A stretch of DNA of 64,000 nt from positions 16,596-80,595 of the forward strand of contig DATGIL010000093.1 in assembly GCA_035295745.1 (NCBI GenBank), in the 5' to 3' direction. Origin of the DNA: JAIQFL01 sp035295745 (lineage in GTDB: Bacteria; Acidobacteriota; Terriglobia; Bryobacterales; Bryobacteraceae). The position numbers and the translations under genes were made by a program. The notes below the pieces were generated by a model, which was given only the letters and a program-made list of their open reading frames with translations, was not told where the DNA came from and made no database searches. Shown piece after piece: positions 7,906-15,077 of the stretch. The stretch's first letter is position 1. Each line of letters starts with the position of its first letter.

Positions 7906-8634
7906 ATGACAACTGGACGCCTGTTGATCGTGGACGATGAGCCTTCCGTTTTGGCATCCTACGCCCGTTCTCTGTCCGGCGCTGGATTCACCGTTACGAA
8001 AGCTGCCACCGCCGAGGCTGCGTTACGCCGCCTCGAACGAGATCAGTTTGAAGCAGTGCTCAGCGATCTCTCGATGCCCGCCATGAACGGCCTCGCACTG
8101 CTCCGGCGCTTGCGACACACTTCTCCAAATCTTCCGGTGATTATGATGCTGGACGCGCCAGACAACAACGCTGCGATCCAGGCCATGGAGCTCGGAGCGG
8201 TGCAGTCTTTGGTGAAACCGATCGCGGCGGGCCTATTGGCCGAAACCGCAGCGTACGCGGTTCGCCTCTATCGGTCCGGGCCGAGCGTCCCGACGACGTT
8301 CCGGCCTCAATCCGTCAACCGACCGGCAGCAACTTCAATTTCAGCAACCGACGCCAAGAACGAGTTCGGTCGCCTTCTGGAGAAGGTGATTCAGGGCGGG
8401 ACCGTCGTGATCACCAAGCACGACGCGCCCAAAGCGGTTCTGATTTCGGTTGACGAGTTCGACTCTCTGGTGCACGCCAACCAAGACAAATTGGACGCCC
8501 TCAGCGACGAATTCGATGCGCTTTTGACTCGAATGCAGGCGCCGGCGGCACGTTCTGCGATGCAGACCGCTTTCGGGGCATCCCCGAAACAATTGGGACG
8601 CGCCGCTCTGGCCGCGTCGCGCAAGCGTGGCTAA
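7906..8634 (+). CDS. Receiver domain fused to Phd/YefM-type antitoxin
   Basis: The 242-residue protein has two modules. Residues 5-120 are a response-regulator receiver: acidic pair D10-D11 (LLIVDDEPS), phospho-acceptor D54 (VLSDLSMPAMNG) and K104 (LVKPI). The conserved switch Thr/Ser is replaced by Leu82. After a linker (about 121-141), residues 143-190 match the Phd/YefM antitoxin fold (ISATDAKNEFGRLLEK, GGTVVITKHDAPKAVLIS, EEF-like DEFDSL). The C-terminal tail (191-242) is helical and basic, a plausible toxin-binding segment. It overlaps the P-loop kinase gene by 8 bp (stop TAA at 8632-8634, GTG at 8627), the usual antitoxin-toxin layout. Phosphorylation could tune DNA binding or toxin neutralisation; that is inference. 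No histidine kinase gene is nearby. Confidence 0.8.
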   Translation: MTTGRLLIVDDEPSVLASYARSLSGAGFTVTKAATAEAALRRLERDQFEAVLSDLSMPAMNGLALLRRLRHTSPNLPVIMMLDAPDNNAAIQAMELGAVQSLVKPIAAGLLAETAAYAVRLYRSGPSVPTTFRPQSVNRPAATSISATDAKNEFGRLLEKVIQGGTVVITKHDAPKAVLISVDEFDSLVHANQDKLDALSDEFDALLTRMQAPAARSAMQTAFGASPKQLGRAALAASRKRG

Positions 8635-9274
8635 ACAAAAATCCCGTATCCCATGCGTCTATGTCCTCGCGGGCGCAAATGGCGCGGGAAAGAGCAGCAT
8701 CGCAGGAGCCATATTCCTCGCTCAAGGCACGAAATACTTTAATCCGGACGAAGCTGCCCGACGGATTCTCGCGGCCAACCCCGGAATCACACAGCAGGAA
8801 GCCAATAGTGCGGCGTGGCACCAGGGAAGGCGGTTGCTCGAACGCGCAATTTCTGAGCGCTTGAACTTCGCTTTGGAGACTACCCTTGGTGGAAACTCCA
8901 TCACTGGCCTGCTGAACGTGGCTCTGTCGGTTGGAATGGAAGTGCGCGTCTGGTATGTCGGCCTCGCCACAGTGGAACTGCACCTCGCGCGAGTGCGCGC
9001 CAGAGTCGCCAAAGGCGGCCACGACATTCCGGAGGAGAAGATTCGCGAAAGATACGATCGTAGCCGCCTGAACCTGATTGCACTGATGCCACGGCTGACC
9101 GAGCTACTTGTCTACGACAACAGCAAACCGGGCGATCCGGAGGAGGGTGTCGCTCCCGAACCGGTGCTGCTGCTCCATCTCGCACGTGGGAAAATCGTGA
9201 GTTCGGCCGATCTGACGCGAATTCCCAAATGGGCAAAACCGATTCTCCAAACCGCATTCAAACGGCAACGCTGA
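8627..9274 (+). CDS. Zeta-toxin-like P-loop kinase (COG4185 type), candidate toxin
   Basis: The 215-residue protein has Walker A GANGAGKSS (residues 16-24, K22), the YFNPDEAARRI motif with D41 where zeta toxins bind substrate, ETT at 84-86, and a basic lid region with RVRARVAKGGHDIPEEKIRERYDRS (about 122-146). This matches the predicted ATPases/UDP-sugar-type kinases related to zeta toxin. Zeta toxins phosphorylate UDP-N-acetylglucosamine and block peptidoglycan synthesis; the substrate here is not known. GTG start, translationally coupled to the receiver-antitoxin gene, so I call it the toxin of that pair. It is cytoplasmic, full length for the family, and ends 25 bp before the convergent MerR gene. 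Confidence 0.78.
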   Translation: MAKQKSRIPCVYVLAGANGAGKSSIAGAIFLAQGTKYFNPDEAARRILAANPGITQQEANSAAWHQGRRLLERAISERLNFALETTLGGNSITGLLNVALSVGMEVRVWYVGLATVELHLARVRARVAKGGHDIPEEKIRERYDRSRLNLIALMPRLTELLVYDNSKPGDPEEGVAPEPVLLLHLARGKIVSSADLTRIPKWAKPILQTAFKRQR

Positions 9275-9299
9275 CTGTGCGCAGACTCTGAATCAACCC

Positions 9300-9698
9300 T
9301 CATCTTCCTTCGCGCTTCTTCGCACCCTCCAGAATCCGCCGCCCGCACTCCTGGGCGTCCAGGCACTGGCACTTTCGCGCACGCTCCAGCAATTCCTTCA
9401 TCACCGCGATTCGCGCCGCGAGCGCATCCAGTTCCGCGATCTTCTTGGCCGCCAAGTCGTGCCACCGCTTCGAGAGCGGAACATCGCCGCGAAAGCCGTG
9501 AAACAACATGCGAATCTCGTCCAACGTGAAGCCGCAGTCCTTAGCCCGCTCCAAGACCGCCAGCCGCTCCAGAATCGAGCGATCGTAGCGGCGCTGTCCG
9601 CCGCTGCGCACTGCCTTCGGCAGCAAACCCGACTTCTCATAGAAGCGAATCGCAGACGCGCGCAATCCGCCCTCTTTCGCGACCTGCCCGATCGTCAT
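9300..9698 (-). CDS. MerR-family transcriptional regulator with Cys-rich C-terminus
   Basis: About 132 residues. The N-terminal winged helix-turn-helix is clear (TIGQVAKEGGLRASAIRFYEKSGLL, broken by no gap, then GQRRYDRSILERLAVL), followed by the long dimerisation helix and a C-terminal C-x-C-x5-C cluster (CQCLDAQEC), like the metal-, redox- or thiol-sensing ends of ZntR/SoxR-type MerR proteins. I choose the ATG at 9698 (MTIGQVAKEG) because MerR proteins start just before the first helix. It is divergent from a small secreted protein, and the shared 59-bp region holds a canonical MerR promoter with 19-bp spacing. The ligand could be a metal ion or redox state; the sequence does not decide. 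Confidence 0.88.
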   Translation of the reverse strand: MTIGQVAKEGGLRASAIRFYEKSGLLPKAVRSGGQRRYDRSILERLAVLERAKDCGFTLDEIRMLFHGFRGDVPLSKRWHDLAAKKIAELDALAARIAVMKELLERARKCQCLDAQECGRRILEGAKKREGR

Positions 9699-9720
9699 CG
9701 CTGCTCCCTCCAAATACTTC

Positions 9721-9751
9721 TTGACTTAAAGTCAAGTTTAAGCCGTACGAT
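9721..9751 (+). promoter_or_regulatory. MerR-type promoter with 19-bp spacer
   Basis: TTGACT at 9721-9726 and TACGAT at 9746-9751 are separated by 19 bp, the over-long spacing that MerR activators correct by untwisting DNA. The spacer carries the dyad CTTGACTT-A-AAGTCAAG (9720-9736), the expected operator. Transcription would begin at about 9757-9759, on the ATG (9758) of the downstream gene, so the mRNA is probably leaderless. Confidence 0.75.
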
Positions 9752-9757
9752 CGGCTC

Positions 9758-10159
9758 ATGACCAGTAAACTTCTCGTTTCCCTGCTCGCAGTCACCTCTG
9801 CGTGCCTCTGCCAGAACCCTCCGTTCGCATGCAATCTCAAAGCGTTCACGCCACAGGAGCGAACCCATCACCGTGCCTTGAGCGATCGGCTGATGCCGGC
9901 CGTCCTCACCGCTCGCGAGGAGAAGGACGGCTTCGCCTTTGAGGTGGATCCGCAAAGGATCTCGTTCCCGGAAGTGGCCCAGTGGGTCGACCTGGAACGC
10001 AAGTGCTGCCCATTTTTCGCCTTTCAACTCGATCTGCACCAGGACGCGCACATTGGCCTGACGCTCTCCGGCCGCGAAGGCGTGAAGCAGTTCATCCGGA
10101 TGGAGTTCATCCGCCTCCGCGATAAACTGCAGCATCCGGAGGCGAGCGCGTCTCAATAG
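9758..10159 (+). CDS. Small secreted protein with ERKCCPFF motif, MerR-controlled
   Basis: 133 residues with a short N-terminal signal (MTSKLLVSLLAVTSACLCQNPP), a core containing TPQERTHHRALSDRL, then LERKCCPFFAFQLDL and a C-terminal segment LTLSGREGVKQFIRMEF. The adjacent cysteines followed by Pro-Phe recall short proteins commonly found beside MerR regulators in metal-stress regions, but I know no assigned function. The divergent MerR gene and its 19-bp-spacer promoter point to an inducible role, perhaps metal binding through the CC pair. If the N-terminus is a lipoprotein signal (LLAVTSAC), the protein would be anchored to the envelope. The 3' end overlaps the convergent gene by 7 bp. No Shine-Dalgarno is visible. 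Confidence 0.7.
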   Translation: MTSKLLVSLLAVTSACLCQNPPFACNLKAFTPQERTHHRALSDRLMPAVLTAREEKDGFAFEVDPQRISFPEVAQWVDLERKCCPFFAFQLDLHQDAHIGLTLSGREGVKQFIRMEFIRLRDKLQHPEASASQ

Positions 10160-10596
10160 GAGAGGTCGACGTTCACCGTTCCCGTGGAGCAGACGGGCAC
10201 CCGCTTGCCCTCAGATACCGTGGGTCGATAATGCTGCTGCGTCACTAGGCGGAAGGCGGCCCGGTTCACTACATCCAGAGTGGAAAGACTTGTGAAGCGC
10301 AAGTGCGTCAAATTGCCGTCGCCGTCGATCGCCGCCTCCGTCGTCACCATCGTGGTCCGCTTGCGCGCAGACGGAGGAATGTCATGCATCATTTCCTCGT
10401 ACGATCGCGGGAACGGATACGCATCCAGCCCGCAATGTAGATTAGGCTCTGCCCTGTTCGTGGGAGCGGGTGGAGCCGCTTCCACTGGCCGCGCCGGCCG
10501 ATCCTCCACTTCGACGCGCGCCCGCGGAGTCTGTCTGCAGCCCGTTGCGAGAACGACCATAACGAGCACCGCGAGATCTTTCGAAAAGTCAGTCAC
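10153..10596 (-). CDS. Lipoprotein with TonB C-terminal-like domain
   Basis: About 147 residues from a GTG at 10596: a signal with lipobox (MVVLATGC), a Pro/Ala/Arg-rich linker (RPARPVEAAPPAPTN), then a TonB C-terminal-type module (TTEAAIDGDGNLTHLRFTS, FRLVTQQHYRPTVSEGKRVP, VNVDLSY). Such modules occur in acidobacterial lipoproteins and M56 proteins that are probably not true energy transducers. The longer open frame upstream (to 10722) lacks a signal and I do not use it. It is convergent with the small secreted gene (7-bp overlap). Function not established. Confidence 0.65.
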   Translation of the reverse strand: MTDFSKDLAVLVMVVLATGCRQTPRARVEVEDRPARPVEAAPPAPTNRAEPNLHCGLDAYPFPRSYEEMMHDIPPSARKRTTMVTTEAAIDGDGNLTHLRFTSLSTLDVVNRAAFRLVTQQHYRPTVSEGKRVPVCSTGTVNVDLSY

Positions 10597-11023
10597 CGCC
10601 GTGTGAAATATTTTATCAGCCGGCAACTCGCTGACCGGCTGAACTTCACCCTGGGAGCGGCCGTCAGCCGAACGATGCCTTCTGTGGGTATCCTTCGCCT
10701 GCCGGCGGCTCGCTACGTCCACTCGACCTCACTTCTCAGCCGTAGTGTCTTACCTGCCGTCGCCTCCGGGACCGCAACTTCAACTCGAATTAATATGCCG
10801 CCAAGGTACGTCGCACCAATCGTACGGAAGGTCGTTTGCGTCGTCTTGGCATCGGCACCCTGACGTTCGACGCGCCCAATCAGGTTTGGTGGCTTATCCC
10901 GAAAAAAAACTGCGGTGGCCTGTCGAAGTCGTGCTGCCCGGATCGACATACTGATAGAGCGGGGACAGGGATGGACGCCGTTGAGACCCCGCTCTCAACG
11001 AAAGTCACGAAAAGGAGACCGCA
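10597..11023. other. 427-bp intergenic region with one hairpin and a doubtful short frame
   Basis: The region separates the divergent lipoprotein and YCII genes. It holds an inverted repeat CAGCCGG/CCGGCTG (10617-10623 with 10635-10641) near the lipoprotein start. On the minus strand a 78-codon frame (10713-10949) has plausible protein-like composition (PNLIGRVERQG, TIGATYLGGILIRVEVAV) but no recognisable family or ribosome binding site; it could be a gene remnant. A ribosome binding site AAAGGAG precedes the YCII start. I see no RNA gene or mobile element. Confidence 0.4.
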
Positions 11024-11386
11024 ATGCGATTCTTGAGCATCTACAAATCCGTGGAACGCAACACCCCGCCCAGCCCCGATGAAATGGCCGCGATGGGCAA
11101 ACTAATTGAGGAGGCCATGAAGGCCGGCTGGCTGCTTGGCACGGAAGGCTGCCTGCCATCCAAGTTCGGCGCACGCGTGCGCCGCGCCGATGGGAAGGTG
11201 ACCGTGATCGATGGCCCTTTCACCGAGACGAAGGAGCTGGTGGGCGGGTTCGCGATTCTAAAAGCCAACTCCAGGGAAGAGGCCGTCGCGCTCGCCGAAC
11301 ATTTTCTCGGCGTTGTCGGGCAGGGTGAGTGCGAGTTGCGCCAACTCTACGATGCCGATGCCGCGCAATGCGCCGGCAAAGCGTAG
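11024..11386 (+). CDS. YCII-related (DGPF) domain protein
   Basis: The 120-residue protein is a single ferredoxin-like YCII-related domain with the family signature VIDGPFTETKELVGGFAIL at about residues 65-83, and MRFLSIYKSVERNTPPSPDE at the N-terminus. Members are often found with ECF sigma factors (ECF41/SigJ-like groups) or act as small dimeric enzymes of unclear reaction; no sigma gene is adjacent here. A good Shine-Dalgarno (AAAGGAG) sits 8 bp upstream of the ATG. Cytoplasmic. It is convergent with the TonB receptor gene, and 74 bp separate the stops. Confidence 0.88.
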   Translation: MRFLSIYKSVERNTPPSPDEMAAMGKLIEEAMKAGWLLGTEGCLPSKFGARVRRADGKVTVIDGPFTETKELVGGFAILKANSREEAVALAEHFLGVVGQGECELRQLYDADAAQCAGKA

Positions 11387-11460
11387 GAGCCCGGAGAATT
11401 GAGTCGGCCCGGAGCATCGCCGGGCTGACTCCTCTCGCTTGCGATTGCCTGCCAGTCGCC

Positions 11461-14400
11461 TCAGAACAGCAGCTTCAGAGCGAATTGAATCTGGCGGGAA
11501 GGATACGTCGTGCGAATCGTACCGAACGCTGCATCCGTAGTTCTGGTATCGGGCACGCCGAAATTCGTGTGGTTCAGCAGATTGAAGAACTCCGAGCGGA
11601 ACTGCAGCCGCACACTCTCGTGAATCCGGAACGTCTTATTCGCCGCAAAGTCCCACACCTCGAGTCCCGGTGCGCGGAAGGAATTGCGCCCCACATTGCC
11701 GTAGGGAGCTGTCGCTAATGGGGTCGTAAAGGTGTAGCCCGCGAAATACGTGTTCAACATCTGCGACCGGCTTTGGCTCTGTGCGCTGCCCGAGATATTG
11801 GGGCGAAGGAAGGCCTGCCCGCGATAGTCGTTCGACAGACCGGTATTGTCGTTAATCGTCGACGCGGCGTAGATCACATCCAGCGGCGATCCAGTGTGCG
11901 CGGTGTTGATGGTGTTGAGTTCCCACCCGCCTGCGATCGCGTCCACCACCGGGTTCACACTGGACCCGAACTTCCGCCCCTTGCCGAACGGCACTTCCCA
12001 CACCACGCTGGTCACGTTGTTCAGCTTCACATCGAAGCTCGAAGGACCTTTCTCGGCGGCCAGATTGTGGATGTTCTGCGGATTGGCTTCGAAGTAGCCC
12101 GCGTAATACTCCAGCGCCTGCTCCGAATCGCCCATCGCCTTACCCCAGGTAAACGAATTCAGCACATACAGACCGCCGCTAAAGCGATGCTCCACCCGCG
12201 CCGAAAGCCCGTTGTAGTGGTTGTCGCCCGCCGGATCCACCCAAGTGATTGGCCCGAAGGACGGAATCGGACGCCGCGCCTGCACGCCCAGACAACCGCT
12301 CGTGATCGCCGGAGGATTGCACGTCGCGGTCACGGAGTTCACGTTGGCCTGATTGTAGTCGGCCAGGATCGGCAGCCGCAGGCTGTGATTCCCGTTGTAG
12401 GCCAACTCGATCAGCGTATTCTTCACCAGGTCGCGTTGCACCGAGATAAACCAGTTCTGGATATACGGCCACGGGCTGTCTTGCGGAACATACACCACAT
12501 TCGAATTCACAGGATTGAACGCCGAGGGGTTAGCGATGCCGGTGGTGAAACTGTTCTGCGTTGTCAGAAAACTCGCCGGCACCGGCCCGCCATTCGGAAA
12601 GCTCTGGTTCAGCACGCCGAATAAAGCCTGCGGTGCATTGATGCCCTCCAGGGCACTGCCTACACGGTTGAAGAACGTGTAGCTAATCCCGTAACCCGCC
12701 CGCACGACCGTCTTCGCATCGAAGCTGTATGCGAGTCCCAGGCGCGGTCCGAAATCCTTGTGGTCGGAATTCACCAGGCTGCGGTCGAACAGGCTGCCAC
12801 TCTTCGCCAGCTTCATACTGTTCGTGGTGGGATCGAAGTTGGAGTAGTTGTTGTCGCGCTCGTACAGCGGCGAGGCGAACTCCCAGCGCAGACCCACATT
12901 GATCGTGAGCTTCGGGGTCACCTTGAAATCGTCCTGCGCATACAGCGAATGCACGAACTGGCGCAGATTCACCACCGTGTAGCTGCCCTGATTGATCTGG
13001 CTGGGGAGTCCGAAGATCAGGTCGGCCAGATTGTAGCTGGTGGCGTCGCTGGCGATGGTGCAGCCCGCCGTCAGACCAAGCTGTGCACATGTGGGCTTAC
13101 TGAATTGCCCGGCGTAGACATCCTGCCCGTACAACGGATTCACGTCCAGAATCTCGGTATTGATATGCAGGTACTCGTAGCCGGCCTTGATCGAATGGCG
13201 TCCGATATTGATCGAGTAGTTCAGCTTCGGATCCCACGACGTCGGGTTCTGAAATTGCGGATTGCTGGTCTGCCGGCCAAGCGCTGTGAAACCGCTGGGG
13301 GACTGCGTGTTGAATCCGCCCGTCAGGTTCGGGGTCGTTGGCAGGCCCTGGATGCCGAAAAGCGATTGCAGGCTCGGACCACCTAGCAGCGCGGGTTGCT
13401 TCCCGGCCACCACGTGCGTCCATCCGAGGCGCGCCTCGAAAATAGAAGTCGGTGTGACGGTCCAGGTGTAGCCCAACGCGGCATTCTGATCGATGGAATG
13501 AATGTAGCCGTTGCCGTCGCCGCCCGAGGGTCCCGGGAACGACGGCTGATAAAACTGGACGTCCTTGCGCTGGCTGAAGCGCAGGAAGGCATTCATCTTG
13601 TTATTGATCTGGCCGTCAATCTTCGCGTCGTACTTGTCGCTGTAGTCACGAATCAACAACAACGCTTCATAATTATTCGAACGCCCGGGTCCGTTCAACG
13701 TGGGTAGTCCTCCCAGCAGAGCGGCGGCGAAGGGATTCAAGCTCGCGATCGGAATCTGGGTGTTCGCCGGATACACCACGCCGGTGAGCGGATTCACAAC
13801 GGGCACGGGAAGGATGCCAGCGCGATCGGTCGCGGTCGGCAGCGAGTCGAAATTCAAGTAGCGCTGCAACTGCCGGTAGCCCTCGTAGTCGCCAAAGAAG
13901 AAGAGGCGGTTCTTGATGAAGGGGCCGCCGATGGTGGCGCCGAACTGATTGCGCTGCAAGGTCGGCTTGACGAACACCGCCGGGCTGAACAGGAACCCGG
14001 TCGCGTTCAGATCGGTATTGCGCAGAAACTCGTAGGCCGTGCCGTGAAGCTGGTTGGTGCCCGATTTCATCACGGCGTTCACCACCGCGCCGCCAACGCG
14101 CCCATACTCCGCGCTGTAGTTGCTGGTGATTACCTTGAACTCCGCAATCGCGTCCGGCGACGCCTGAATCACCTGCGACGAGTAGCTCTGATTGCTGGTG
14201 CCATAGGCGTTGTTGTCGATGCCGTCCATCAGGAAGTTGTTATAGGTGCTGCGCATGCCGTTCACGTTGAACGAGCCTTCGCGCGGCGTTCCGCTGGGAG
14301 AGAACGACACCGCGATGGGCGATTTCACGACGTTGGCCGAAAGCAGCGCGAGGTCCGCATAGTTGCGCCCATTGAGCGGCAATTCCACAATCGCTCCGCC

Positions 14401-14808
14401 GTTGATCACCTGCCCGTGTTCGCTGGAGTCCGTTTCCAGAGCTGTGGCCGCGCCACTCACCTCCACGGTCTCGCTCACCGCGCCCACTTGCAGCGTAAAG
14501 TCCACGCGTTGTCGCGCGCCCACATTTACCGTGATGCCCGAAGCCACCTCTTTGGAGAAGCCGTTCGCCTCGGCTGTCAACTGGTATTTGCCGATCTTGA
14601 CGTTCGAGAACGCGTAGTTGCCGTCTTCGTCGCTGGTGGCTTTCGCCTGAATGCCCGTGTCCACCGCCAGTAGCGTCACGACAGCTTTTGGTACCACTGC
14701 GCCCGAATGGTCTCGGACAGTTCCCAGAACTTCAGCCGTGTCGAACTGGGCGAAGGACGGGGTCGCCGCAAGCAGACACACTCCGAACAGCATCGAAAGT
14801 TTTCTCAT
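11461..14808 (-). CDS. Oar-like TonB-dependent receptor with carboxypeptidase-regulatory N-terminus
   Basis: Outer-membrane protein of 1,115 residues. The signal peptide (MRKLSMLFGVCLLAATPSFAQ) is followed by a carboxypeptidase-regulatory Ig-like domain (about 25-110: LGTVRDHSGAVVPKAVVTL, GNYAFSNVKIGKY), a TonB plug (about 120-260: LPLNGRNYADLALLS, FNVNGMRSTYNNFLMDGIDN) and a beta-barrel ending in the terminal aromatic LKLLF. This is the expanded family of acidobacterial receptors related to Myxococcus Oar. The substrate cannot be told; oligosaccharides or peptides are usual proposals. I start at the ATG at 14808 because it gives a clean signal peptide. No SusD or transport partner lies beside it, and it is over 20 kb from the hydrolase locus. 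Confidence 0.92.
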   Translation of the reverse strand: MRKLSMLFGVCLLAATPSFAQFDTAEVLGTVRDHSGAVVPKAVVTLLAVDTGIQAKATSDEDGNYAFSNVKIGKYQLTAEANGFSKEVASGITVNVGARQRVDFTLQVGAVSETVEVSGAATALETDSSEHGQVINGGAIVELPLNGRNYADLALLSANVVKSPIAVSFSPSGTPREGSFNVNGMRSTYNNFLMDGIDNNAYGTSNQSYSSQVIQASPDAIAEFKVITSNYSAEYGRVGGAVVNAVMKSGTNQLHGTAYEFLRNTDLNATGFLFSPAVFVKPTLQRNQFGATIGGPFIKNRLFFFGDYEGYRQLQRYLNFDSLPTATDRAGILPVPVVNPLTGVVYPANTQIPIASLNPFAAALLGGLPTLNGPGRSNNYEALLLIRDYSDKYDAKIDGQINNKMNAFLRFSQRKDVQFYQPSFPGPSGGDGNGYIHSIDQNAALGYTWTVTPTSIFEARLGWTHVVAGKQPALLGGPSLQSLFGIQGLPTTPNLTGGFNTQSPSGFTALGRQTSNPQFQNPTSWDPKLNYSINIGRHSIKAGYEYLHINTEILDVNPLYGQDVYAGQFSKPTCAQLGLTAGCTIASDATSYNLADLIFGLPSQINQGSYTVVNLRQFVHSLYAQDDFKVTPKLTINVGLRWEFASPLYERDNNYSNFDPTTNSMKLAKSGSLFDRSLVNSDHKDFGPRLGLAYSFDAKTVVRAGYGISYTFFNRVGSALEGINAPQALFGVLNQSFPNGGPVPASFLTTQNSFTTGIANPSAFNPVNSNVVYVPQDSPWPYIQNWFISVQRDLVKNTLIELAYNGNHSLRLPILADYNQANVNSVTATCNPPAITSGCLGVQARRPIPSFGPITWVDPAGDNHYNGLSARVEHRFSGGLYVLNSFTWGKAMGDSEQALEYYAGYFEANPQNIHNLAAEKGPSSFDVKLNNVTSVVWEVPFGKGRKFGSSVNPVVDAIAGGWELNTINTAHTGSPLDVIYAASTINDNTGLSNDYRGQAFLRPNISGSAQSQSRSQMLNTYFAGYTFTTPLATAPYGNVGRNSFRAPGLEVWDFAANKTFRIHESVRLQFRSEFFNLLNHTNFGVPDTRTTDAAFGTIRTTYPSRQIQFALKLLF

Positions 14809-14935
14809 TTTGGATGGGTCCCCTAAACGTGAAGGTAGCAGACGAGGATGACGATTCGGTTTCATTTTTGTAAAACAACCCACACAACGTGGTGGCGCCG
14901 CGCCGTCAATACAACGTTGCTATGATACACCGGAA

Positions 14936-15014
14936 GTGGCGCAAACACTTCTTGTTTGCCGCGTCTAGACTCCTCTCGACGCTTTTCGTGGTGTCTCGCG
15001 GATCCGGCGCCCAC
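14936..15014. repeat. Structured intergenic repeat, copy 2 (diverged)
   Basis: Related to the element at 7764-7851. Hairpin 1 is GCAAACA/TGTTTGC (14941-14947 with 14953-14959, loop 5). Hairpin 2 is GCGTC..AGA/TCT..GACGC (14961-14982, one mismatch) followed by TTTT. The outer arms GTGGCGC (14936-14942) and GCGCCCAC (15007-15014) pair with one extra base. Bases in hairpin 2 differ from copy 1, yet pairing is largely retained. It sits between a TATGAT (14921-14926) and the GTG start of the first MuiA-like gene, so it could lie in that gene's leader. Confidence 0.65.
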
Positions 15015-15077
15015 GAAGTCGCCCTCGACGCTGCCAAACCGTCCTGGAGCGCGAGCGCCGGTATATACTGAACACGC

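Noticed and set aside
10713..10949. 78-codon minus-strand frame between the lipoprotein and YCII genes
   Set aside because: Protein-like composition, but no family, no ribosome binding site and no partner; kept only as a possible remnant in the intergenic description.
14889..15071. 60-codon plus-strand frame before the first MuiA-like gene
   Set aside because: It runs through structured repeat copy 2; the translated stretch reflects the hairpins, not a gene.
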